Source: Occultella aeris (GTDB lineage: Bacteria; Actinomycetota; Actinomycetes; Actinomycetales; Beutenbergiaceae). Taken from it: 64,000 nt of DNA. The position numbers and the translations under genes were made by a program. Under the pieces are notes generated by a model. It was not told where the DNA came from and ran no database searches. It worked only from the letters and a program-made list of their open reading frames with translations. This document shows, in pieces, positions 18,501-25,173 of this stretch. The stretch is from the NCBI RefSeq assembly GCF_902703175.1, contig NZ_CACRYJ010000036.1, positions 1 through 64,000 of the forward strand. The letters run 5' to 3'. Position 1 is the stretch's first letter. The number at the start of each line of letters is the position of its first letter.

Positions 18501-18820
18501 GGTGCAACGACCGAGGGGTCTGCTACCAACCGAAGTCGAATCCTTACGTGGACGACGACCCCGTGGTCGAGGTCACGCCGATTCCCTGGGCGCCGCCCGA
18601 GGTGCCCAGCCCACCCGTCTTCGCCGCCGGCTTCGGCCTGCTCGGTGCTGCCGGTCTGCTGCGCACCCAGCGCCGCCTGGCCGGCCTCCCGGTCACCGGT
18701 GCGGCCGTCACCAGCATGACCGGCATCCATCCCGCCCCGGCCAGAGCGAGCACGCCCACGGTGCCAGCGACCGCCGTCGACCCTGATCGATCCGACCCGA
18801 CCGGAGACGAGCCCCGATGA
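15497..18820 (+). CDS. Membrane-anchored beta-propeller / fibronectin-III repeat protein
   Basis: This 1107-residue protein has an N-terminal membrane anchor near residues 27-52. About 330 residues of YncE-like blades follow, with repeats of the type DGRVVQINPATG and GNGRVIVLDSAG. Next comes a Pro/Asn-rich linker with repeated NNPPV, then five fibronectin-III-like domains at roughly 438-530, 533-622, 625-713, 721-800 and 801-898. A unique Cys-containing segment precedes a C-terminal hydrophobic helix near 1040 and a Pro/Ala tail. The first three Fn3 units are recent duplicates, each opening with ADLAP. Most of the protein should lie outside the membrane. Its start overlaps the eccC stop by 4 bp and its stop overlaps moxR by 4 bp, so it is probably part of the secretion apparatus. 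No canonical ESX component is recognised. ATG 15500 is an alternative start. Confidence 0.75.
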   Translation: MMARSKRSPMTWWRSRTAGRGRDRGFVEAGVAAAGGLLVVGAVVGNGVAAALIDMSDGQTWLADDDGRVVQINPATGQPERRLIIGEPGSELEVSQRDGQLIVTDLTTGMITAVDLASLVASGARGVDPETEVLVGGGQVVLVDLEPGTVRAVDPLTLRDLGRPFRTDDLADAVIDDEGSVWIIGTGGTLTELDYSPDAAEFVTSTSRPVAGAGPQSRLVPHAAGVTVFAPDQGSVVQVGAGRDLAVSVAALEGTVAEADYAPADLVPASAEEAGRVFLLTDGRILNVDVGGLGCERPGSPAVFAAKVYVPCLGNGRVIVLDSAGARAGADIVVPGGGDPTLVVDDGRLYVSTPADGRIVVVQPDGSTQMVDVAAAEVPVQAVDRPPPARPTLPVTTPPVNNPPVNNPPVNVPPPATPDPDPTSDPTDGGNGSNGNDADLAPSGLAAQLRADGTVTLTWTPPVTTPESVRVTSSDGVADRAVAPGATSVEVPGLSCGSMITLTVTATHSGGSTGVGSTGIRTADCVTGVNPADLAPTDVQAALRADESVRVTWTAPVELANEIRVTSSDGTANQTLAADATTVDLTGLTCGRSVTITVTAYHDGGITGAASGTATTAVCAVDPADLAPTGASAALRADDSVRVSWTAPAVAPNDYRVTSSDGAASQMVAAGAASVDLSGLTCGRTLTFTITANHDGGQTGQATASARTADCPTTPPPTVEATAPSNVGATLNGDNTVTVSWTAASSGADEYRVSPNGGAATSVTGTSATLTLAPGTYTFTVTTQLDDTSATSAASNAVTVAGAPGAPGTPSISGVTNNGSQVQANVSWSAAPANGAAVTYTVTYTGGSLTTTGTSTALTINCSGASPCAAGGTLDVSVTPSNAIGTGPASSGSASVPAPPPTAPRNGDAVVSGISNASANEDAQVSIGLNPPSHWASDPAGCRLVLGGVLRGTYDVACNATYYSVRNVHAGGDATAYLVANSNGAVSATYSTFILGRDDQYWCNDRGVCYQPKSNPYVDDDPVVEVTPIPWAPPEVPSPPVFAAGFGLLGAAGLLRTQRRLAGLPVTGAAVTSMTGIHPAPARASTPTVPATAVDPDRSDPTGDEPR

Positions 18821-19713
18821 CTGAGAACCCCCTGGCCCCCACCGAGGCCGACGTCGCCCGGTTCCGCCTGTTGCACGATGCGGTGGTCGACGCCGTGTCC
18901 GTCGCCCTACAGGGCAAGCGGCCGGTCATCGAGCTGGCCACCGTGTCCCTGTTCGCGGGCGGGCACGTGCTCCTCGAGGACGTCCCCGGCACCGGCAAGA
19001 CCACTCTGGCCCGGGCGATCGCCGCGGCGCTCGGCGGCTCCTCCCGGCGGATCCAGTTCACGCCGGACCTGCTCCCGGCCGACGTCACCGGAACGTCTGT
19101 GTTCGAGCCCGGCACCGGCCAGATCAGCTTCCGCCCCGGCCCGGTGTTCACGAACGTGCTGCTCGCCGACGAGATCAACCGGGCCGCCGCGAAGACCCAG
19201 TCCGCGCTGCTCGAGGTGATGGCCGAGCGGACCGTCACCGTCGACGGGATCGGACACACGGTGCCCGACCCGTTCGTGGTCATCGCCACCCAGAACCCGA
19301 TCGACCTGGACGGCACCTACCGGCTCCCGGAGGCCCAGCTCGACCGGTTCCTGGTGCGGATCACGCTCGGCTACCCCGACGTCGAGCACGAGCTGGCCGT
19401 GCTGCGGCCGGGCTCGCGCGCCGGCGTGGTCGAGGAGGTCCCCGAGGTCACCACCGCCGAGGCAGTGGCCGCCGCCTCCCGCCAGCTGCGGCACCTGCAT
19501 GTGGCCGAACCGATCCTCACCTACATCCGCGCCATCGGGGCGGCCACCCGCGCCGACTCCCGGCTCCGGCTCGGGGCGAGCACCCGGGCCCTGCGTGGCC
19601 TCGTGGCCGCCACCCAGGTCTACGCCGCCGCGCAGGGCCGCCACTTCGTGGTCCCGAGCGACGTGCAGCGCCTCGCTGGTCCCGTGCTCGCACCCCGCCC
19701 GGTGCCCGCATGA
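18817..19713 (+). CDS. MoxR-family AAA+ ATPase
   Basis: This 298-residue protein is a standard-length MoxR AAA+ ATPase. It has Walker A EDVPGTGKTTLA near residues 52-63, Walker B LLADEINRA near 110-118, sensor-1 ATQNPID and the AAA lid-2 domain at the C-terminus. MoxR proteins act as chaperone-like ATPases that mature partner proteins, usually encoded next to a DUF58 protein and a transglutaminase-like membrane protein, as here. It overlaps the preceding gene by 4 bp. The next gene in the same operon begins after an unusual 288-bp insert of repeats. The link to type VII secretion is by operon context only. Confidence 0.92.
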   Translation: MTENPLAPTEADVARFRLLHDAVVDAVSVALQGKRPVIELATVSLFAGGHVLLEDVPGTGKTTLARAIAAALGGSSRRIQFTPDLLPADVTGTSVFEPGTGQISFRPGPVFTNVLLADEINRAAAKTQSALLEVMAERTVTVDGIGHTVPDPFVVIATQNPIDLDGTYRLPEAQLDRFLVRITLGYPDVEHELAVLRPGSRAGVVEEVPEVTTAEAVAAASRQLRHLHVAEPILTYIRAIGAATRADSRLRLGASTRALRGLVAATQVYAAAQGRHFVVPSDVQRLAGPVLAPRPVPA

Positions 19714-20001
19714 CGCGGAACGGGCCACCCGTTCCGGTCCGGCCCTGCCCCCAACTCCCGGTCGGGCTCCCTCCCCAACCGGCCCTCCTCCGCGGTGCGA
19801 TTCCGCGGATCATTCGCCCGATCCGCCGCACAATCGCACGCTCGCGACTGAGGGCTCCGGTCGAGCGTGTGGTTCTGCGGCGCTTGCGGGCTGTCCGCCG
19901 CACAATCGCACGCTCGCGGATGATCGGTCGGCGGGATGGCCGGGCAGTGGGGTGGCCGGCTGGCTGACCCGTCGGAGCCGTCGCTGGTCGGGGGCGGTCC
20001 G
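19714..20001 (+). repeat. Repeat-containing insert between moxR and DUF58 gene
   Basis: Within this 288-bp gap an identical 25-bp unit (starting TCCGCCGCACAATCG) occurs at 19822-19846 and again at 19894-19918, 72 bp apart. A partly matching inverted copy lies between them at 19861-19882 (GAGCGTGTGG...GCGGCG). Other gene junctions of this operon overlap by 4 bp, so the block looks inserted. A small frame at 19710-19967 spans the repeats and is not called as a gene. Confidence 0.65.
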
Positions 20002-21156
20002 ATGAGGCTGACCGGCCGCGGGTGGGCCGTCCTGATCTCGACAGCGATGCTGCTCGGGTTCGGGCTGTGGGCCCGGTATCCGGGCCTCGTCGGGCTCGGC
20101 GCGGTCCTCGCCGTAGCGCTGATGTGTGCGCTCGTGACCGTGCTGGTCCCCGCGCCGCTGCGGATCCGACGCCGGGTGCGCCCGCCGCGGGTGGCCCGCC
20201 TGGAGGAGTGCTCGGCGACGGTCGAGGTCACGAACGCGTCCACGTGGCTGGCCCAGTCGGTCACCGGGCACGACCTGGTCGGGGGGCGGCGCACCCCGTT
20301 CGTTCTTCCCCGGATGGCACCCGGTGCGACCGTCAGCACCGACGTGCCGATCCCCACGACCCACCGCGGCGTGATCGACTTCGGTCCGCTGACCCTGCAC
20401 CGGTTCTCGTTCCTGGACCTGATCGAGGTCGGCCAGGAGCACGGGGACAGCGCCTCGGTGCTCGTGGAGCCGCGGATCCTGGACGCGCTCGGGCTCCCGG
20501 CCGGCGCCCGCCGTGGGCACATCGGCGCCGACGAGCGGATCGCCCACGGCGGCACCGACCTCGTGGGGCTGCGCGAGTACGTGGCCGGTGACGACCTACG
20601 CCGGCTGCACTGGGCCACCAGCGCCCGCCGCGCGACCCTCATGGTCCGCGAGGACGCCGACCCCTCGGCCCCGCACCTGACCGTGCTCCTCGACGACCGG
20701 GCCGATTCGTATGTCGCCTCCGACGGCGAGGACTTCGAGGACGCCGTCGACGTCGCCGCCAGCCTGCTCGCCGCGGCCGCCGGGGTCGAGAGCCCGGCCC
20801 GCATCGTCACCCTCAGCGCCGGCCTCGACGAGCAGCTCCCGGCGCCTGCCCCCGCGACCGGTCCGGCCGGGCTCGACCCGCACGTGCTCGGCGCCCTCGC
20901 CAGGCTCGAGACAAGCGACGGCGAGCACAGCGCCGGTCTGTTCGCCGGCTCCCCGGATGTGCTGGCGGTGATCACCGGACCGCGCAGCGACCTCGGTGAC
21001 CTGCTGCTCACGGCGTCCGGAGCGCCGTCGGGCGCGGTGCTCGTCGTGGATCGGCGGCCCGAGGCGCTCGTCTCCGCCCAGCAGGGCGTGCTGGTGCTGC
21101 GCGGCCCGCGCGCGGAGGAACTCGTGCACGGCTGGCGGACGGCGGTGGCCCGATGA
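20002..21156 (+). CDS. DUF58 domain protein
   Basis: This 384-residue protein has two N-terminal membrane helices within residues 8-50, followed by a Yaa1/CARDB-like region and the DUF58 signature GLREYVAGDDLRRLHWATSA near residue 190. The C-terminal half resembles a von Willebrand A-like fold (HLTVLLDDRADS). DUF58 proteins pair with MoxR ATPases. ATG 20002 was preferred to upstream in-frame ATG 19936 because it gives the normal N-terminus, follows GGGGGCGG and avoids the repeat insert. The stop overlaps the next start (ATGA), so translation is coupled to the TgpA-like gene. Confidence 0.88.
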   Translation: MRLTGRGWAVLISTAMLLGFGLWARYPGLVGLGAVLAVALMCALVTVLVPAPLRIRRRVRPPRVARLEECSATVEVTNASTWLAQSVTGHDLVGGRRTPFVLPRMAPGATVSTDVPIPTTHRGVIDFGPLTLHRFSFLDLIEVGQEHGDSASVLVEPRILDALGLPAGARRGHIGADERIAHGGTDLVGLREYVAGDDLRRLHWATSARRATLMVREDADPSAPHLTVLLDDRADSYVASDGEDFEDAVDVAASLLAAAAGVESPARIVTLSAGLDEQLPAPAPATGPAGLDPHVLGALARLETSDGEHSAGLFAGSPDVLAVITGPRSDLGDLLLTASGAPSGAVLVVDRRPEALVSAQQGVLVLRGPRAEELVHGWRTAVAR

Positions 21157-23567
21157 GCAGATTCGTCACCGCGGCCTGGTCCGCGCTCGTGGTGGCGCTG
21201 TCCACCCTCCCGCTCGCCGCCGGGTACTCCGCGCCGCTCGCGATCGGGGTGCTGATCGGCTGTGCGATCGTCCCGTTCGGCGTCGCTGGCCTCGGCAGGG
21301 TCGTCAGGATCGGCCGCGGCTGGGTCGCCGTGGCGGGCACGGTGCTCGCCGTCAGCGCCGCACTGATCCTGCTCGACGGCGTCGACACCGAGTCCCAGGC
21401 GGTGCCCGGGTGGCGCGCCAGCCCGGCGCTGAGGGTGCTCGGCCCGTTGATCGACTCGGTGCCGCGGCTGCTCACCGCGCCCCGCCCAGCACCGGCGGAC
21501 GTGGGCTACCTGGTGCCGACGGCGCTGCTCGTCTGGATCGTCGCCCTCGGCGTGGCCGTGGTGGCCGTCGGGCGCGCCCGCGCGACCGCGGCCCCGCTCG
21601 TCGGTGCCGTGGCCCTGCAGGTGGCGGGTGGACTGCTCACCGCCGGTCGCGGGGACTCCAGCGGCGCGGTCGCCCTGGCCACCGCCGTCGTGCTGCTGCT
21701 CGGCTGGGTGCTGCTGCCCTCGCAGGCGCGGGCCTCGGCCCGGGTCGGCGGAGTGGGTGCCACGGAGGCTGCCGGGGCGGCTGCGCCGACCGCGGCAAGC
21801 GGGCCCGGGGCGGCTGCTGCGCCCACGACCACCTCGGCCACAGCGCGCCGTGGCCTGCTGGTGCCCGCGGTCGCTGCCCTGATCCTCGCGTCGTTCGCCC
21901 TCACCGCGGTGGCGGTACCCACCGTGCGGTCCTTCGAGCCGCGCACGCTGGTGCCGCCGCCGGAACTTCCGCTGGCCGCGACGAACCCGATCCCCACCCT
22001 GTCCCTGTGGAACTCCCGGCCGGACACCCCGGTGCTGAGCGTGAGCCCGGACGGCGCGAGTCTGCCGGAACGGCTCACCATCGCCGCGCTGCCCGATTTC
22101 GACGGCGCCGCCTGGACGATCGACGCCCGGCTCCGTGCCGTAGGGGTCGTCGACGATCCCGACCTGGATCCCGGCACCCGGCAGCGGGAGGTCGCCTACG
22201 TGCTCACCGACTCCGCGCTCGGTGGCGTGTGGGTGCCGTCCGCCGGGATGGCGCAGTCCGTGTCCGGCGCCGACGTGCTGATGGACACCGACACCGGCGT
22301 GCTCCTGGCACCCGAGGGCCTTGGCGACGACCCGGTCACGATCCACGGACTCGTCGACGCACCCGTCGACACCGAGATCGGCCGGGCCGGGACGCCGATG
22401 GCCGAGGTCGCCGCCCGGTACCTCGAGTTGCCCCGGATCCCAGCGTCGCTGCGCGAGGAGTCGGCGGCGCTGATCCAGGGCACGACCTCCCGCTGGGAGC
22501 AGGCGCTCGCGATCGCCGAAGGTGTCCGGGGGGAGCGGACCCTGGACGTGGGGGCACCTTCGGGATCGTCCTACGGGCGCATCCAGGAGTTCTTGTTCCT
22601 GCCGGCGGCCGACGGCGGCCAGGTCGGCACGTCCGAGCAGTTCGCCGCGTCCTTCGCGGTGCTCGCTCGCGCCGCGGGCCTGCCCACCCGCCTGGTGATC
22701 GGGTTCGACCTCACCGACGCGGTGGCCGGCGCCGACGGTTCCGTGACGGTGACCGGCGACGACGCGCGCATGTGGGCCGAGGTCTACTTCGCCCGCGCCG
22801 GCTGGGTGGCCCTCGACGCGAGCCCGGCCACCAGCACCGACACCGGCGACCTCCCGGAACCGCCGACCAGCGACGACCAGCCCGATCGACCGGAGGACGT
22901 CGGCGCCGAGGACGACCAGGACACCGAGGAGAACGTGGCCGAGCCCGGTGACGACGCCGACGGCCGAACCGCAATGAACCTCGTCACCGGCCTGACCCTG
23001 CTCGCCGGTCTGGCGCTGCTCGGGGTGTTGGCCGTGGCCGGGCTGGCCACGGCCCGCGCGGTGCGCCGGCGCCGGTGGCGGGCCGGCGGAGCCGTGGGCG
23101 CCTGGGCGCAGGTGCTCGACGCCGCCGTGCTCGCCGGGCGACCGGTGCCGCGCTCGAGCGCCGCTCCCGACGCGGCGCGCGTGCTGGCCGGCGCGGGTGA
23201 GACCGGACATGCGGCGCGAGACCGGACCCTGGGAGGTCCGGTCTCGGGGGGATCGTCCGGTCTCGAGGGCGATGGCGGTGGCGACCTTGGGTCGGGCGGG
23301 GTCGCGGCGGCCCCGGAGGGCCGGGGCGCGACCGCGCTGATGCTGGCCGAGCGTGCCGAGCGAGCCGCGTTCGGACCGGAGCCACGCGCGGTGGCGAGCA
23401 CCGCCGTCGGGCAGTCGGTCCCGGCCGGAGCGCTATCGGGGGCGACGTCCGACTGGGAGCTGGCCACCGCCGTCGAGCGTGACCTGCGCGCGAGCGCGAG
23501 CGCGTGGCGGCGCGCGGTGTGGTGGGTCTCGCCGGCGGTGTTCGGAGGCCGCAGGGCCGACCGGTAG
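21153..23567 (+). CDS. TgpA-like membrane protein with degenerate transglutaminase domain
   Basis: This 804-residue protein has about six N-terminal membrane helices (DUF3488/TgpA-type), an external transglutaminase-like domain at about residues 480-570, one membrane helix near 612-633 and a cytosolic tail with DUF4129-like sequence. The expected catalytic Cys position reads GTSEQFAASF, with Ser494 in its place. The His position reads DARMWAEVYF, with Arg539. A papain-like triad is therefore absent and the domain is probably a binding module. The tail carries an inverted-repeat cluster at 23199-23264. It is the last overlapping gene of the eccC operon. MoxR, DUF58 and transglutaminase neighbours are a standard trio of unknown detailed role. 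Confidence 0.85.
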   Translation: MSRFVTAAWSALVVALSTLPLAAGYSAPLAIGVLIGCAIVPFGVAGLGRVVRIGRGWVAVAGTVLAVSAALILLDGVDTESQAVPGWRASPALRVLGPLIDSVPRLLTAPRPAPADVGYLVPTALLVWIVALGVAVVAVGRARATAAPLVGAVALQVAGGLLTAGRGDSSGAVALATAVVLLLGWVLLPSQARASARVGGVGATEAAGAAAPTAASGPGAAAAPTTTSATARRGLLVPAVAALILASFALTAVAVPTVRSFEPRTLVPPPELPLAATNPIPTLSLWNSRPDTPVLSVSPDGASLPERLTIAALPDFDGAAWTIDARLRAVGVVDDPDLDPGTRQREVAYVLTDSALGGVWVPSAGMAQSVSGADVLMDTDTGVLLAPEGLGDDPVTIHGLVDAPVDTEIGRAGTPMAEVAARYLELPRIPASLREESAALIQGTTSRWEQALAIAEGVRGERTLDVGAPSGSSYGRIQEFLFLPAADGGQVGTSEQFAASFAVLARAAGLPTRLVIGFDLTDAVAGADGSVTVTGDDARMWAEVYFARAGWVALDASPATSTDTGDLPEPPTSDDQPDRPEDVGAEDDQDTEENVAEPGDDADGRTAMNLVTGLTLLAGLALLGVLAVAGLATARAVRRRRWRAGGAVGAWAQVLDAAVLAGRPVPRSSAAPDAARVLAGAGETGHAARDRTLGGPVSGGSSGLEGDGGGDLGSGGVAAAPEGRGATALMLAERAERAAFGPEPRAVASTAVGQSVPAGALSGATSDWELATAVERDLRASASAWRRAVWWVSPAVFGGRRADR
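23199..23264. repeat. Inverted-repeat cluster inside the TgpA-like gene
   Basis: GAGACCGGAC occurs at 23199-23208 and 23218-23227, and its complement GTCCGGTCTC at 23236-23245 and 23255-23264. The middle pair forms an 11-bp stem with a 6-nt loop. The frame stays open through the block, which encodes a low-complexity Gly-rich part of the cytosolic tail. It looks like a small palindromic insertion tolerated in a linker. Confidence 0.65.
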
Positions 23568-23652
23568 CGGTGGCCGGCAGCACCCCAGCGGCTCGCCACC
23601 CAGCGGGCGGCGGTTCCAGGACGGCGAGCGTGCCGGTGGATCAGGCGGGTTC

Positions 23653-23658
23653 TAGGCT
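23653..23658 (+). promoter_or_regulatory. -10 box for leaderless eis-like transcript
   Basis: TAGGCT ends 6 nt before GTG 23665, which places transcription start at or next to the start codon. No ribosome-binding sequence is present. Confidence 0.55.
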
Positions 23659-23664
23659 GTCCGG

Positions 23665-25032
23665 GTGATCCGACTCAGTGCACCCAGCGTCCCGGCCGAC
23701 CCGACCTCGAAGGAGCGTCTCGCCGCCCGTGGTCTCGACTACCGCACCGTCGACACCGCCGACCGCGCCGCGTTCCTGAACGCGATGCAGGCCGTGACGC
23801 GCGGGTTCCTCGGACCGGAGATCACCGGCGCGGCCGTCGCCGAGGAGTCCGAGCCGACCGAGGGTCGACGCTACATCGGCATCTTCGACGCCGGCATCGC
23901 GCAGCCGCAGGTGCCGGTCGCGACGACCGACTCCTGGGTCACCCCGCTGAGCGTGCCCGGCGGCGAGCTCGACATGTGGGCCATCAGCGGCGTCACCGTC
24001 GCCGGTACCCACCGGGGCCGCGGGATCGCGCGGGCCATGCTCGAGGGCGAGCTCCGCGCCGCCGCCGACGCCGGGCTCGCCATCGCAGGCCTCACGGTGA
24101 CCGAGACGACGCTCTACGGCCGATACGGCTTCGGCGCCGCCGTCCCGATGAGCACCTGGACGATCGACACCCGCCGCGCCGGGTGGGCCGGCCCCGACGT
24201 CGACGGCCGTGTCGAGTTCGTCTCCCGGGAGCAGCTCGCGAGCGACCTCGGACGGGTGCACGAACGGGTGCGTACCCGGCGCGGTGGGGAGATCGCGGCG
24301 TGGCCCCGGCGGTGGCGCCAGGCCGCGGGCTTGTCGACGTCGGTGAAGGACGGCGACCACGCCCGCGGCGTGCGCTACGTCGATGCCGACGGCGAGGTCC
24401 GCGGCGCCCTCGCCTATCGGGTGATCGAGAACGAGCGCGAATTCACCCAGTCCCGGCTCAACATCGGCGCCCTCGTCACCGAGACCCCGGACGCTGCCGC
24501 CGCACTGTGGGGATACGCGGTGCAGCATGCGCTCGTCGCGGAGGTCACGGCGTCCTTGCGGCCGACCGACGACCCGGTGCGCTGGCTGGTGCGGGACGAG
24601 CGCGGCGCGGTCCAGACCATTCGCGACCACGGGTGGCTGCGGATCCTGGACCTTCCGCAGGCGCTCCAGGCACGGACGTACTCGGCCGCCGCGGACGTGA
24701 CGCTCGAGGTCACCGACCCGCTCGGACTGACGAGTGGGACGTGGCGGGTGCGGACCGCACTCGATGGCGGGGTCGAGGTGTCGCGCGTGAGCCCGGGGGA
24801 GTCGGCTGCTTCGGCGGAGTCGGGCGCTTCGGGTGCGTTGGCGGAGTCAGGTGCGACCGGCGTCGCGGACGTGCATCTCGGCATCGCCGAGCTGTCCGCG
24901 GCCTACCTCGGTGGCACACCCCTGACCGGGCTGCTCGCGGCGGGTCGGATCGCGGGGGATACGGCCGCCGTCGCCGCCCTCGATGCCGCCCTACGCCCCG
25001 CCCAGCCGCCGACCCTCAGCATCTGGTATTGA
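23665..25032 (+). CDS. Eis-like GNAT N-acetyltransferase
   Basis: This 455-residue protein has the Eis layout: a GNAT domain with the acetyl-CoA loop VAGTHRGRGIARAM near residue 112, a second degenerate GNAT domain, and a C-terminal sterol-carrier-like domain. Eis proteins acetylate aminoglycosides or other amines, and some have regulatory roles. The C-terminal Tyr that serves as the general acid in M. tuberculosis Eis is matched here by the terminal SIWY. A low-complexity Ser/Ala/Glu insert (about residues 375-400) interrupts the last domain. Transcription appears leaderless from GTG 23665. It lies 97 bp after the secretion operon and is convergent with the kinase gene. Confidence 0.85.
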   Translation: MIRLSAPSVPADPTSKERLAARGLDYRTVDTADRAAFLNAMQAVTRGFLGPEITGAAVAEESEPTEGRRYIGIFDAGIAQPQVPVATTDSWVTPLSVPGGELDMWAISGVTVAGTHRGRGIARAMLEGELRAAADAGLAIAGLTVTETTLYGRYGFGAAVPMSTWTIDTRRAGWAGPDVDGRVEFVSREQLASDLGRVHERVRTRRGGEIAAWPRRWRQAAGLSTSVKDGDHARGVRYVDADGEVRGALAYRVIENEREFTQSRLNIGALVTETPDAAAALWGYAVQHALVAEVTASLRPTDDPVRWLVRDERGAVQTIRDHGWLRILDLPQALQARTYSAAADVTLEVTDPLGLTSGTWRVRTALDGGVEVSRVSPGESAASAESGASGALAESGATGVADVHLGIAELSAAYLGGTPLTGLLAAGRIAGDTAAVAALDAALRPAQPPTLSIWY

Positions 25033-25109
25033 GCCGCGCACGCTCTGCGGCGCCCGTCTCCGCCGCTGACCAACATCCCTGGACATCACCTAGCACCTAT
25101 CGCGCTCAC

Positions 25110-25132
25110 ATCGCACCGTCCGACGGTGCGAT
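25110..25132. terminator. Palindrome between convergent genes, probable bidirectional terminator
   Basis: ATCGCACCGTC at 25110-25120 and its exact complement at 25122-25132 are separated by one base. The palindrome sits between the convergent Eis-like and kinase genes. The one-base centre is tight for an RNA hairpin, so a protein-binding palindrome is also possible. Confidence 0.5.
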
Positions 25133-25173
25133 CTGACCGTGGTGGGTGCAATCTCAGCGTGGCGGGTGCGATC
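25125..25173. repeat. Exact 20-bp-period repeat of GGTGC(G/A)ATC
   Basis: GGTGC(G/A)ATC starts at 25125, 25145 and 25165, exactly 20 bp (about two helical turns) apart. The first copy is the right arm of the adjoining palindrome and the third reaches the stop codon of the kinase gene. Confidence 0.55.

Noticed and set aside
19822-19918. CRISPR array
   Set aside because: There are only two direct copies plus one inverted partial copy, and no cas genes nearby.
19710-19967. Small ORF starting in an ATGA overlap with moxR
   Set aside because: Its Arg-rich sequence is produced by the repeat block and is not protein-like; it is treated as a repeat-derived frame.
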